From Candidatus Gastranaerophilales bacterium (lineage in GTDB: Bacteria; Cyanobacteriota; Vampirovibrionia; Gastranaerophilales; JANQFW01), in assembly GCA_028277625.1 (NCBI GenBank), contig JANQFW010000082.1, forward strand, positions 1 to 64,000: a DNA stretch of 64,000 nucleotides. Direction: 5' to 3'. The position numbers and the translations under genes were made by a program. This document shows positions 10,110 through 20,584 of the stretch, piece by piece. The first letter of the stretch is position 1. The number at the start of each line of letters is the position of its first letter. The notes under the pieces were generated by a model. That model saw nothing but the letters and a program-made list of their open reading frames with translations, ran no database searches and had not been told where the DNA came from.

Positions 10110-10147
10110 AAAAAATGCTGTGCCAAAGGTTAGGAACAGCATTTTTT
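10110..10147. terminator. Bidirectional terminator between leuS and purH
   Basis: AAAAAATGCTGT...ACAGCATTTTTT perfect inverted repeat. Confidence 0.7.
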
Positions 10148-10172
10148 CATAATATTTTATCCGGTTAATTAA

Positions 10173-11726
10173 TTAGTGCTTAAAGTGTCTCATGCCAGTA
10201 CAAATCATTGCAATATTATATTTATTTGCCTCTGCAATAACATCTTGGTCTTTTATACTGCCACCAGGCTGAATAATAGCAGCAATTCTTGATTGTGCTG
10301 CGGCATGTATGTTATCTATTGCCGGATAAAAACCATCACTTGCAATAACAGCATCTTTTGTTTGTTCACATGCCTGATTTAAAGCTATTTCCATAGAGGC
10401 AATTCTGCTTGTTTGCCCGGCACCTATGCCAACTGTCTTTTTATCTTTAGCTATAACAATAGCATTAGAGTTAACATGTTTGGCAACTTTCCAGGCAAAT
10501 ATCATATCTTCTATTTGTCTTTCGTCCGGTTTGGTCTCAGTTACAACTTTAAACGTATCCTTATTAAGTTCTGCCACGTCAGCTGATTGAGTTAATAAGC
10601 CAAATGGTAACTTTTTAAAGGTATATTTTTGTGTATATTTATATTCAAGTGCAGGCGTAGATATTTTAACTAATCTAAGATTTTTCTTTGTTTTCAAAAT
10701 TTCTAAAGCTTCAGGCTCAAAATCAGGAGCTATTACAACTTCAAAGAAAATTTGTTTAATATGATTGGCCATTTGGACTGTTACAGATTGATTTAAACCA
10801 ATAATTCCTCCAAATGCACTAATAGAATCGCACTCAAATGCTTTTAGGTAAGCATCTGTAATATTGTCACCAATGGCAGCACCACATGGATTGCTGTGCT
10901 TAATTATACAAGCAGCAGGCACATCAATAAATTCGCTTACTATATTGTATGCGGCTGTTAAATCAACCAAGTTATTATAAGAGAGCTCTTTGCCGTTTAA
11001 TAATTCGTATTTAATGCTGTCTGTTGTTTCATATAAAGCTGCTGCTTGATGTGGATTTTCACCGTATCTTAAGTCTTGTATCTTTTTTAGATTCATATTT
11101 AAAATATCCGGTAGTTTTGACGTATCTATATCGCTTAACCTGGTATAAAGTTGCTCAGATATAACTGAATCATACATTGAGGTATACTGAAATGATTCTA
11201 TAGCAAGATTTTTTCTTAAATCAATATTTGTTTTACCGTTATTTTCTTCAAGATTATTAAGAATTTCATTATATTTTTCTGGCTTATAAACCACTGTTAC
11301 ATAATTATAATTCTTTGCTGCAGCTCTTAAAAGTGTAACACCACCTATATCTATATATTCAATAAGTTTTTTCGCAGACATTTGCGAATCTTTAGAGGCA
11401 TCAAAGAACGGATATAAATTAACAATAACCATGTCTATGGGTGTTATATTTTTATCTTTAAGCTCTTGCAAATAGTTTTGATTATCTCTGTCAAGGAGTA
11501 TACCTGCATGTATAGCAGGATGAAGGCTTTTTACCCTGCCACCTAGAAGCTCTCTATATCCTGTAACTTCAGATATCTCTATTGCATTAATTCCATTTTC
11601 TTTTAATAAATCATATGTTCCACCGGTTGAAATTATCTCGTAGTCAAATTTTTCCACAAGATTTTTAGCAAATTCCACTACCCCTTCTTTATCATATACA
11701 CTTATGATTGCTCTTTTTTTTGACAT
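10173..11726 (-). CDS. purH: Bifunctional AICAR formyltransferase/IMP cyclohydrolase
   Basis: RAIISVYDKEGVVEFAK, GRVKSLHPAIHAGIL, KHSNPCGAAIG. Start 11726 (MSKKRAII) has an upstream GGAGT; the tracked start is 11750. Confidence 0.96.
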   Translation of the reverse strand: MSKKRAIISVYDKEGVVEFAKNLVEKFDYEIISTGGTYDLLKENGINAIEISEVTGYRELLGGRVKSLHPAIHAGILLDRDNQNYLQELKDKNITPIDMVIVNLYPFFDASKDSQMSAKKLIEYIDIGGVTLLRAAAKNYNYVTVVYKPEKYNEILNNLEENNGKTNIDLRKNLAIESFQYTSMYDSVISEQLYTRLSDIDTSKLPDILNMNLKKIQDLRYGENPHQAAALYETTDSIKYELLNGKELSYNNLVDLTAAYNIVSEFIDVPAACIIKHSNPCGAAIGDNITDAYLKAFECDSISAFGGIIGLNQSVTVQMANHIKQIFFEVVIAPDFEPEALEILKTKKNLRLVKISTPALEYKYTQKYTFKKLPFGLLTQSADVAELNKDTFKVVTETKPDERQIEDMIFAWKVAKHVNSNAIVIAKDKKTVGIGAGQTSRIASMEIALNQACEQTKDAVIASDGFYPAIDNIHAAAQSRIAAIIQPGGSIKDQDVIAEANKYNIAMICTGMRHFKH

Positions 11727-11789
11727 TGCTTTTATGACTCCTTCAAACAATTATGACTTAACCATACTAACTCTAAAATACTTTCAATA

Positions 11790-14018
11790 CTATACAGGTC
11801 TAACGATTGTGACTGGTTTGCTATGGGGCATTATATCCTGCAATATCCCAGATTTAGAGGTGAGTATTATAAACTGAAACTCTTGACCTTTTTCTACACT
11901 TAACTTCTTAAATGGTATAGATAGCTCGTGAACAGTTTTTCTTTCTTGCTTGATACTGGTTGTTTTCTGCATTTTCCACAAATTATTTTCAATAGCCTCT
12001 GAAAATATAATAGATTTTGTTGTATAAGGATCTATAGGTATCTCTATTTCTCTAGAAAATGAGTATTTAATTGTTTCTGGGATAATATTATCTTTAATCC
12101 TTGTCCTTATAGACGAACTTGCCTTAAACTGTTCTGGGATAAAGCCATATATATAAATTTTAGGTGAGTCATCCAAATTTTTATGATTAACATCAAATCT
12201 AAAATAAATATTATTTTCATCAAAACCAAAAAATATTCGCCTTAAAAACTTGTCACCATTGACTGTCAAGTCTTGTGGTATTTCAATACAACCTGCATTT
12301 GCCCATTCTTCATCAGAATCTACTAAACCATTTATCGTAGGGTTTAATAGTCCTTTAGGAAGCTTTAGCGGCTTGCCCACCAAAAAGTGAATAGGGGTAT
12401 TTAAATAATTAGGTATAGGCTTATCCAGCAGCTCATAAATATGCTGTAAATTAGCCCTAAATAACTCATCAAACAGATTATCTTGTCCAGAATCATTTGG
12501 TTCACCATACCACCAGAACCAATCGCTACCTTGAGCAGTATAAAAACACTTCCAAGCCTCTTTTTCTACTTTTTCGCTAAAGCGTTCTTCCTTTAGATGC
12601 TTTTTAAGGTCTTTTTTAGTTTTGCTTAAGTAATTCCACGCAATGTTTTTAGACGAATCTCCTATCCAAACATCAAAATTTCTATTTATCCAAGAACCTG
12701 AATGCAATGTATCCAAATGCTTAGGCTCAACAGGGTTATCAAGATAATCGCTAAGCGTAGATATGTTTAATGTTTTATCTACTGATAATAAAGAATATAG
12801 CTCATTTAAAAATGGCTTGCCATCTTGATGATAGTTTTCCCAGCAGTTTTCACCATCTAGTGCAATAACCACAACATGATTAGTATCTGGAGTATTCTCC
12901 AGCTTGGTTTGTACGCCTTTTATTCTTTCATACAGGTCTTCAGCTGCTATTTGCGGATTAATTTTATCATACTCAAACCCGATTAGATCGGATAATACAG
13001 TGTTCCTAAAGACTATTGATATATTTTTATCGCCTTTAAAACTTAACTGATAAGGAGTGCATAGATCATAAGGGTTTTCCAACTCTCCATTAAAGTCCCT
13101 GATAAACTCTTTTTGTAATGTTCTTGCCAGGTTGCCTTCATCTGATATTGTCCACTTTATACCATTTTGAACCATTAACTCTATTGTCTCAGTGCTTATA
13201 CTTTGCTCTGATGGCCACATGCCTTTAGGCTTTTTGCCAAATACTGATTTAAATTTTTTTAAGCTTTCTTTTATATGCCATTTAGCATCAAAAGCAAAGG
13301 ATTTATTTTTTTCGGGCAAGTTGATATTTGGTGATGCTTGCTTTGCGGATCCGAAGTCAATTAAAAGCGGTATAATCGGATGGTAATAAGGACTTGTTAT
13401 TAAATCTATCTGCCCTTTGTCAAAATATTCTTTATATTTAGGAATTATTTGTTTGATAATATCGCGCTGTAGTTGAATGATAATCTGCCTGTCTTCTAAA
13501 TTATAATTATCACCTTTATAAAAAAGTGCTTTTAATTTCTCGTTGTTCTCTATCCAGCTTGGGTCAAACCATACCAGGTTAAAACATGCCAAAATATCGG
13601 AGTATTCTTGCTCTGAAAATGCGAATATGTCAGATGTTTCTTGTGCATAGCGTTTTTGATATAGTCTTTCAAAAGAGGCATGAGTACATATTAAGTTTGC
13701 ATAATTAGCATCAAAAAAGTTTTCGAGGATAAAGAGCTTATCTTCTTCTGTTAAATATTTGGTATCCTTTAATGTTAATAGAGAATGTGTGTCATTAGCA
13801 TTGTTATCAGCGTAATCGCATAACTGGTCTATCAAACATGCCGTAAGATTGAAAGTTTGCTTTATGTTAGGGTATTTTTCCAGTATAGATAGCATATCAT
13901 AGTAGTCTTTAATTGCATGCAGCCTGGTCCATGGCATTAGGTATTCACCTGTCTTAGGGTGTTTATAAACCGGTTGGTGCATATGCCACACAAAACAAAC
14001 TGTCAAATTCTTGGTCAT
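11790..14018 (-). CDS. Glycoside hydrolase family 57 protein (alpha-amylase/glucanotransferase type)
   Basis: CFVWHMHQPVYKHPKTGEYLMPWTRLHAIKDYYDM, KKPKGMWPSEQSIS, IALDGENCWENY. Confidence 0.9.
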   Translation of the reverse strand: MTKNLTVCFVWHMHQPVYKHPKTGEYLMPWTRLHAIKDYYDMLSILEKYPNIKQTFNLTACLIDQLCDYADNNANDTHSLLTLKDTKYLTEEDKLFILENFFDANYANLICTHASFERLYQKRYAQETSDIFAFSEQEYSDILACFNLVWFDPSWIENNEKLKALFYKGDNYNLEDRQIIIQLQRDIIKQIIPKYKEYFDKGQIDLITSPYYHPIIPLLIDFGSAKQASPNINLPEKNKSFAFDAKWHIKESLKKFKSVFGKKPKGMWPSEQSISTETIELMVQNGIKWTISDEGNLARTLQKEFIRDFNGELENPYDLCTPYQLSFKGDKNISIVFRNTVLSDLIGFEYDKINPQIAAEDLYERIKGVQTKLENTPDTNHVVVIALDGENCWENYHQDGKPFLNELYSLLSVDKTLNISTLSDYLDNPVEPKHLDTLHSGSWINRNFDVWIGDSSKNIAWNYLSKTKKDLKKHLKEERFSEKVEKEAWKCFYTAQGSDWFWWYGEPNDSGQDNLFDELFRANLQHIYELLDKPIPNYLNTPIHFLVGKPLKLPKGLLNPTINGLVDSDEEWANAGCIEIPQDLTVNGDKFLRRIFFGFDENNIYFRFDVNHKNLDDSPKIYIYGFIPEQFKASSSIRTRIKDNIIPETIKYSFSREIEIPIDPYTTKSIIFSEAIENNLWKMQKTTSIKQERKTVHELSIPFKKLSVEKGQEFQFIILTSKSGILQDIMPHSKPVTIVRPV

Positions 14019-14263
14019 GTTCTATCCTTTTAGTTTTAAGGTCGAGCAAGCTTTTATCCTGCTCATTAATTCAGGTATTTTATTTATGATTTTACAATAA
14101 CTATATTAATTTAAACACCCTTTAAAAAGTTTAGTAGTAGTATTAAACTATCTGGATGAATAATTTATATTTATCTTGGGGTAAACTTTACAAAGTTTTC
14201 ATTAATTGGAAATTAGATTATGATTATATTGTGAGATAAGAAATTTTAGTAAAAGGAGAACAA

Positions 14264-15154
14264 ATGGGAGATAACACAATAAACATGAATAACTATAAGT
14301 TTAATAAGGATTTGAAAGGCAGTAATACGCTTTATATAATAATAGCGGTATTTGCCATAATTCTATTATTGCAAAAGTCTTTAGTTATAGTTGATGTTGG
14401 TACAAGGACAATAGTATTTACACCGATTTTGGGTAAGACTCGCTCTATTAGTGAAGGTTTACACTTTATTGTACCTTTTTTAGAGTACCCTATACAAAAA
14501 TATGATGTAAGGGAGCAAACTTACACAATGGGTGCAGTAAGTGATGAACGAGTTGTAGGAGATCAAGGTATAGTTGCTTTAACTTCTGATGGGCAAAAAA
14601 TCATGATGGATATGTCACTTATTTATAGGTTAGATCCAGCTACAATAGCTACAATGCATCAAGAAATAGGTCCTCAATATCTTGATAAAATTGTTAGACC
14701 TCAAATCAGGAGTATAACAAGAAATATAGTGGCTGAGTACCCTGTTGAAAAAGTTTATTCAGAGGAAAGAAATGAGATACAAGATAAAATATATGATAGA
14801 GCCCAAAAAGAGCTTAATAAATATTTTATTTTAGTATCGAAAGTATTAATCAGAAAAATAACCTTTTCGCCAGAATTTGCCAAGGCTGTTGAGCAAAAAC
14901 AGGTTGCTTTACAAGAAGCTCAAAGAATGAAATATGTAAATCAGAAAGAAGAGCTTGAAAAAGAGAGAAAGATTATTGAAGCTTCTGGTATATCAAAAGC
15001 TTATGAAATCGAAGGTCAGACTTTAAGAAAGTATCCTGAGTTGATACAAATGAAATATGTAAATAAGCTTAGCCCTGGCGTTAAAACAATTATTTCTGAT
15101 CAGGCTTCAATTATTAACTTTCCAGCTGACTTGCTAAAGGAAGGTAAGAAATAA
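14264..15154 (+). CDS. Prohibitin/SPFH domain membrane protein
   Basis: N-terminal TM then VDVGTRTIVFTPILGKTRSISEGLHFIVPFLEYPIQKYDVREQTY and SPFH/coiled-coil region. Confidence 0.9.
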   Translation: MGDNTINMNNYKFNKDLKGSNTLYIIIAVFAIILLLQKSLVIVDVGTRTIVFTPILGKTRSISEGLHFIVPFLEYPIQKYDVREQTYTMGAVSDERVVGDQGIVALTSDGQKIMMDMSLIYRLDPATIATMHQEIGPQYLDKIVRPQIRSITRNIVAEYPVEKVYSEERNEIQDKIYDRAQKELNKYFILVSKVLIRKITFSPEFAKAVEQKQVALQEAQRMKYVNQKEELEKERKIIEASGISKAYEIEGQTLRKYPELIQMKYVNKLSPGVKTIISDQASIINFPADLLKEGKK

Positions 15155-15191
15155 GCAAATTTAAAAACTTTAAGAGAAATTAATCACTAAA

Positions 15192-15228
15192 AATGGCTGC
15201 TTTTTATATTCAATTAAAAGCAGCCATT
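15192..15228. terminator. Terminator-like hairpin between convergent genes
   Basis: AATGGCTGCTTTT-tatattcaatt-AAAAGCAGCCATT. Confidence 0.6.
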
Positions 15229-15286
15229 ACTAATTTTGCCCCTTTTAGTCTTAAAAAAATAAAAAGTATTAAATTGTTAAATAGGT

Positions 15287-16237
15287 TCATATATAAATTG
15301 CCATATTGCCTATTTCCTCATATACTGCTGACCTAGGCATAATTGCACCATAATCTATTATTTTTCTTTTCCCATCTTTTCCAATTGTATTAGCGGCGAA
15401 GCTGTCTAAGTAAAGCAAACCATCGACGCACAAAATCTTTTTTTGGGGCTTGTCTTTATATGTAATAAATCGAGCATTTACCTGCTTTAAGCCATTTTTA
15501 GGTGGTTTAGCTTTATCAACAAACTTTGTAATCATAAAAGAGTCCTTACCTAAATCCGCAAAATAAAATTTTGCAAACCCTTTACGAGCTTGTCGCCCCC
15601 TAATAAAGCAAGCAATATTTGGCTCCACATATGCTCCATGCCTAAAATGATCTTTTAAAGGAACCGGTCTAAATATTTTTATTACATAATTTTTATCACC
15701 TGCATTTATTTTATATGCCCAGCCAAGTAGTCCTTCACCTATATAATTAATATTAATTTTTTTACCACCAACTATAAGGGTGTAAGTTTTTTTAATTTCC
15801 TTTAGACGTTTACTCTCTTCTTGCCCTAGTGCATCGTATTGACGCTCTTTCAAGTCAGCTACAACTTTTTTAAGTTTTGCCTGGTTAAATTCTGGAATAG
15901 TTTTTTGCCAGGGCAATTCGCCTATGCTTCTCTTTGATCCAAATGGTAAAATTTTCATAAATTCTTGTATAGAAGCTTTATCCAAAAAAATAATTTGACT
16001 AAGAGCCTTTTCTAAAGCATTTTCTCCACTTGTTAAACATTCTCTTAATTTTGCTGCCATATCTTTGTGAGGTGATTTATTCAAGACCTTTCTGATAAAA
16101 TCAAATGTTATTCTTGCCTTATAACCTTTAAAATGTTTTTGGATAATTACAGCTGCACTTTGCTGTTTTTCTGCCTCTTCTTTAGTCAGAGCAGTTAATT
16201 TTAATGTACTTTTATAGGTTGGAGTAAAAACTCGCAT
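15287..16237 (-). CDS. Hypothetical protein with N-terminal IQ (calmodulin-binding) motif and kinase-like fold signature
   Basis: AAVIIQKHFKGYKARITF matches IQxxx[RK]Gxxx[RK]xx[hydrophobic]. GEGLLGWAYKI...YVIKIF resembles a glycine loop plus Lys; LYLDSFAANTI...KIIDYG resembles a D..N / DFG-type arrangement. Confidence 0.6.
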   Translation of the reverse strand: MRVFTPTYKSTLKLTALTKEEAEKQQSAAVIIQKHFKGYKARITFDFIRKVLNKSPHKDMAAKLRECLTSGENALEKALSQIIFLDKASIQEFMKILPFGSKRSIGELPWQKTIPEFNQAKLKKVVADLKERQYDALGQEESKRLKEIKKTYTLIVGGKKININYIGEGLLGWAYKINAGDKNYVIKIFRPVPLKDHFRHGAYVEPNIACFIRGRQARKGFAKFYFADLGKDSFMITKFVDKAKPPKNGLKQVNARFITYKDKPQKKILCVDGLLYLDSFAANTIGKDGKRKIIDYGAIMPRSAVYEEIGNMAIYI

Positions 16238-16483
16238 TATACTATGTTTCCCTTATTAATATCATTGATAAAATTGTAAAATAAAATATATAAATATTAA
16301 TTATTTTATAATAATTGAATAATAATTAAAGTAAATATAATTAAATTTTTATAACAAATATTAAAGAAACAGCTTGGCCTAGGCAAAAAATACCCTAAAA
16401 TTCTTTTCTGATTGTTAGATTGTGTTAGAATTAAAAAATATAAGCTTTGATCTGAAAAAAATGCTACTAATAGGAGGCTTGTT

Positions 16484-17242
16484 ATGCGCGGAGAGATTCA
16501 AAAGGCTATAGATCATTTTACTAAAGGGGAATACGCTAAAGCAATTGAGATATTTAACAGTTTGATTGAAGAAGACCCGAAAGATCCATTTTTATATAAT
16601 AATCTTGCTACGGCATATTTTAAGCAGGGAAAGCTTGACCAAGCGATTAATGCTTATGAAAAAGCTCTTGAACTAGCACCGGATATGCAGGAACTCTATC
16701 AAAACCTGGCAGACATATATGTATTTAGGAATGAAATTTCTGATGCGCTTGAGTTATTGAGCACAGGTATTTCTATAAACCCTCAAAATCCTGGTATTAG
16801 ATATCACTATGCAAGAGTATTATCTAAAGATAACAGGTTTAATGATGCTATTGAAGAACTTGAAAAAGTTGTTGACCAGGCTCCTAATAATATGGATGCC
16901 AGATATGACCTTGCTCAGGCTTATTTTGAAGTTGGTAATTATGGGCATTCTATTACAGAGTTTAAGGTTGTATTAGAGGCTCACCCTGATAGTGCAGATA
17001 TTCATTATCATCTGGCAACTGCGTATGAAGCTGATAATTATTTAAACAAGGCTAAAGAAGAACTTAAAAAGACTCTTGAACTTAACCCCCGTATGTTTGT
17101 GGCGCATAAAAAAATGGGCATTATAAACATGGCAGAAGGTAACAATGATAAAGCTGTTGAGCATTTCGAAAAATATGTGAGTGTTGTCTCTGATAAAGAG
17201 GAAGAACAAAGAATACGCTCAACAATTGAAAGATTAAGCTAG
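16484..17242 (+). CDS. Tetratricopeptide repeat protein
   Basis: Repeated TPR units (GKLDQAINAYEKALELAPDMQELYQNLADIYV...). GGAGG upstream of ATG. Confidence 0.9.
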   Translation: MRGEIQKAIDHFTKGEYAKAIEIFNSLIEEDPKDPFLYNNLATAYFKQGKLDQAINAYEKALELAPDMQELYQNLADIYVFRNEISDALELLSTGISINPQNPGIRYHYARVLSKDNRFNDAIEELEKVVDQAPNNMDARYDLAQAYFEVGNYGHSITEFKVVLEAHPDSADIHYHLATAYEADNYLNKAKEELKKTLELNPRMFVAHKKMGIINMAEGNNDKAVEHFEKYVSVVSDKEEEQRIRSTIERLS

Positions 17243-17301
17243 CTTTCAAATAAATACATTTTAGATCATTCAATCAAAATAAATCCCAGTGGAGTAGGAC
17301 C

Positions 17302-19707
17302 GTGGCGCATAAATCAGATAAAAAATTAAACAAAAAACTGAATAATAAACTAAATAATAAATTTGACAATAATTTACTTTATTTTATAACCAAAGCAATA
17401 TTACTTTGCTCTAACAGCTTGAGCTTACAAGATATGAGCTTATCTAAAATATATAGAGCTTCTACTTGTTATGTGTTTAAGATTTTGGCGATTGTATATT
17501 GTGAAAAACACAGAAATTTGCAATCTGTAAAGCTAATAGATACTGTATTCTCTGATATAAAAGAATATGAAAATAATCTTTTTAACAAGATTTTAGATTA
17601 TCAAATTAAATCTCTTAGACTAAATGAGGGAGATAATAATCTTTTCGCCTCAGGCTTAAAAGAAAATGTATCTGTTAAAGAAAAATATTTTGCTGAATTC
17701 ATTGAATCATTGAAAAATATAGTAAAATCTATTAATTTAAATATTGAGTCTTTAGGGTATATTTATGAGAACTTACAGCAGTATAAGCTAGTCCAGAATA
17801 TTCCGCCTATAGAGGATTCTTTACAACTAAAATTAAACCTTGAAAGAGACGATTATGATTATATTTTAATCAAATCAAATGAGAGCAGGAAAAAGCAGGG
17901 TATATTTTTTACACCTGCACGGTTGATTAATCAACTTCTGGAATCAAGTTTGCTGCCAAGGCTTGAAGAAGTAGAGTCTTTAGAAGAGCTTTTGGAGATA
18001 AAGATATTAGATCCGGCTTGTGGTGGTGGTAATATTCTTATTGGAGTGTTTAATTGTCTGTACGATAAGGCTTTAAGCTTGCCTGATAATGTAATTCATC
18101 CTGAAGAATTAAAAAAACTAATACTAAAACAGTGTATCTATGGCATAGATCTTGATCCTGTAGCATGTGAAATTGCAAAATTATCTTTATTTTTGCTTAC
18201 AGGCAAGACAGATCATTTTAAAAATGTCTTAAATGCTAATTATTTAATTGAAAGTTTAGAAAGTTATGAGTATAACCTTGATTTGAATCGATTATTTAAT
18301 GATAGCGTGCATAAATTTGACTTAATAATAGGTAATCCGCCTTATATTAATATTCAGTACCTGAAAGAAGAAGAAAAAGCTTATTATCTTGAGTTTTATA
18401 GCAGTGCTTTTAGGCGATTTGATATTTATGTTTTATTTTTTGAGAAGTCTTTAAAGTACTTGCTAAAAGATAATGGTTTATTGGCATTTATTGTACCTGA
18501 CAAGTTTTTGACACAAAGTTATGCTCAAAAAATAAGAAAATTAATACTTGATAATTATTCAATTAAAAAAATAGTAAGCTATAAAGAACAGTTGGTCTTT
18601 AAAAATGCTGTTGTTGAACCAATAATAATAGTTATAAACAGCAAAAAAGAAGAAAATCCTTATGTAGAAACAGTTGAAATAAAGCAAAATCTTGAAAAAG
18701 AAAACTTTTTGAACCAATCTAATTTTTTGAATATGTACAACTTTGGTTTTAGGGTCAGTTGGAATATTTTTAAGCAAGAGATTATTGAAACTGTACAAAA
18801 TAAAAGTTTCCCACTGTCTGAAATGTGCTACATAAGTTGGGGTGCGCAGCCTGGGAATGCTAGTAAGTTTATATTTAAAAACCTTGATTTAGTTCCAGAG
18901 CAACTTCATCAACACGCAAAACCTTTGATCAAGGGTAAAAATCTTGATAAATATCAGGTAAGTTATTCGGGTGATTATTTGCTTTATGTTACTGAGGGTG
19001 AAAATAAGCTACATAGGCCAGCTTTTAAAGAGCTTTTTGAATCTGAAAAAGTTGTTATTTCTGAAGTAACAAAAGACAAAGGCATTATAGCTGCTCTTGA
19101 TAATCAAAAGTATTATACGAATCACTCTATAATAAATTGTATTCATAAGAGAGATCTGTTTAAGCTGCCTAGTGAAATGTTAACATCTAGGGGCATTAGG
19201 GTTACTGATAATTTGATAAATAAATATAAATGGCTGGATAATGAAAATGCTTATACTAAAAAGACTTCTATAAGTAAAGGTTCCAAGTTTAATAATATTA
19301 CGCTGAAGTATATTCTTGGTATTTTAAACTCTAATGTTATAAATTTTTACTTTAAGAATTTTTTATCTGGTGATTTGAACGTATTCCCTGAGTTAGTTAG
19401 ATTTTTACCAATATTTGATATAACTGTGCAGCCTTTTGATATATTTGATTCTATGGAATTTATTGAATTTTTATCTTATCAGGACTATGAAAGTGCTAAA
19501 AGATATCTGGTAAAAACAATACAACAGGAAAATTATTGGAAAGCTCATCAGTTGATAACTATTGTTGTAGAAATAATGGTTAGCCTGAAGAGTGAGCTTA
19601 AGATGCAAGAATTTGTTGAATTTAATAGTATCCTCAATAGTGCTGTTTGTAGTCTTTATGGATTGAATAAGGAACAAGTTGCCTATATCAACGAGTATTT
19701 GATTTAA
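17302..19707 (+). CDS. Eco57I/TaqI-like N6-adenine DNA methyltransferase (possible type IIG protein)
   Basis: KILDPACGGGNILIGVFN (SAM motif I), YGIDLDPVACEIAKLSL, DLIIGNPPYINIQYL (NPPY), C-terminal TaqI-like specificity region. Confidence 0.88.
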   Translation: MAHKSDKKLNKKLNNKLNNKFDNNLLYFITKAILLCSNSLSLQDMSLSKIYRASTCYVFKILAIVYCEKHRNLQSVKLIDTVFSDIKEYENNLFNKILDYQIKSLRLNEGDNNLFASGLKENVSVKEKYFAEFIESLKNIVKSINLNIESLGYIYENLQQYKLVQNIPPIEDSLQLKLNLERDDYDYILIKSNESRKKQGIFFTPARLINQLLESSLLPRLEEVESLEELLEIKILDPACGGGNILIGVFNCLYDKALSLPDNVIHPEELKKLILKQCIYGIDLDPVACEIAKLSLFLLTGKTDHFKNVLNANYLIESLESYEYNLDLNRLFNDSVHKFDLIIGNPPYINIQYLKEEEKAYYLEFYSSAFRRFDIYVLFFEKSLKYLLKDNGLLAFIVPDKFLTQSYAQKIRKLILDNYSIKKIVSYKEQLVFKNAVVEPIIIVINSKKEENPYVETVEIKQNLEKENFLNQSNFLNMYNFGFRVSWNIFKQEIIETVQNKSFPLSEMCYISWGAQPGNASKFIFKNLDLVPEQLHQHAKPLIKGKNLDKYQVSYSGDYLLYVTEGENKLHRPAFKELFESEKVVISEVTKDKGIIAALDNQKYYTNHSIINCIHKRDLFKLPSEMLTSRGIRVTDNLINKYKWLDNENAYTKKTSISKGSKFNNITLKYILGILNSNVINFYFKNFLSGDLNVFPELVRFLPIFDITVQPFDIFDSMEFIEFLSYQDYESAKRYLVKTIQQENYWKAHQLITIVVEIMVSLKSELKMQEFVEFNSILNSAVCSLYGLNKEQVAYINEYLI

Positions 19708-19866
19708 TATTAAGTACCTGATAAAAAAATTTTTTTAAGTTCGCTTGACCGTAGATTTTTAGCAAACTATACTAAAAAGGTAGGGATTTAAGGTTGTAAA
19801 ATTTTTTTGTTAATGTTATTAATTACCTACTTGTAAAATATTTAGAATATAAAAAGGAGTTGAACA

Positions 19867-20433
19867 ATGGGAACTATTATTAATTCAAAATTACCGGAAT
19901 TTAAACTACAAGCTTATCATAATGACGACTTTATAACTGTTGATAGTAAAGATCTTGCAGGTAAGTGGTCTGTGTTCTTTTTCTATCCTGCTGACTTTAC
20001 TTTTGTTTGTCCTACTGAACTTGGTGATTTAGCAGATAAATATGAACAGCTCAAAAAAATGGGTGTTGAAGTGTATTCTGTGAGCACAGATACTCATTTT
20101 GTGCATAAAGCTTGGCATGACGCTTCTGATACAATTAAAAAAATTAAATTCCCAATGCTTGCTGATCCTACCGGATACTTAAGCAGAGCACTAGGTGTAT
20201 ATATTGAAGAAGAAGGCGTTACTTATCGTGGTAGCTTTGTAGTTGATCCTGAAGGCAAAATCAAAATTGCTGAATTGCAGGATCTTGCAATTGGCCGTAA
20301 CGCTGATGAGCTTGTTCGTAAAGTGCAGGCTGCACAATTTGTTGCCAAAAATGAAGGTGAAGTTTGCCCTGCAAAGTGGACCCCAGGTGCAAAAACTCTT
20401 AAGCCTGGCTTGGACTTAGTTGGTAAACTATAA
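19867..20433 (+). CDS. ahpC: Alkyl hydroperoxide reductase C (2-Cys peroxiredoxin)
   Basis: FFYPADFTFVCPTELGDLADKYEQLKKMGVEVYSVSTDTHFVHKAWHD and resolving Cys in EVCPAKW. AAGGAG upstream. Confidence 0.97.
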   Translation: MGTIINSKLPEFKLQAYHNDDFITVDSKDLAGKWSVFFFYPADFTFVCPTELGDLADKYEQLKKMGVEVYSVSTDTHFVHKAWHDASDTIKKIKFPMLADPTGYLSRALGVYIEEEGVTYRGSFVVDPEGKIKIAELQDLAIGRNADELVRKVQAAQFVAKNEGEVCPAKWTPGAKTLKPGLDLVGKL

Positions 20434-20584
20434 ATTTACTAATAAATTAAAATATTTTTTTATAATATTTCCGGGTGGCTTTTACAGTTGCCCGGATTTC
20501 ATATATCATAAAGAAAAGATTTAAGCCCACTAGCACGGGGGCAGCGAGTATATACAAAAAATACTACTTTAGAGGAGAAATAAA

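Noticed and set aside
9896-10126. 76-aa minus-strand ORF between leuS and purH
   Set aside because: No recognisable domain or clear SD, and its start overlaps the terminator hairpin; could be a gene remnant but unsupported.
18559-19677. Minus-strand ORFs inside the methyltransferase gene
   Set aside because: Antisense open frames in AT-rich DNA; translations are Phe/Tyr/Asn-rich noise.
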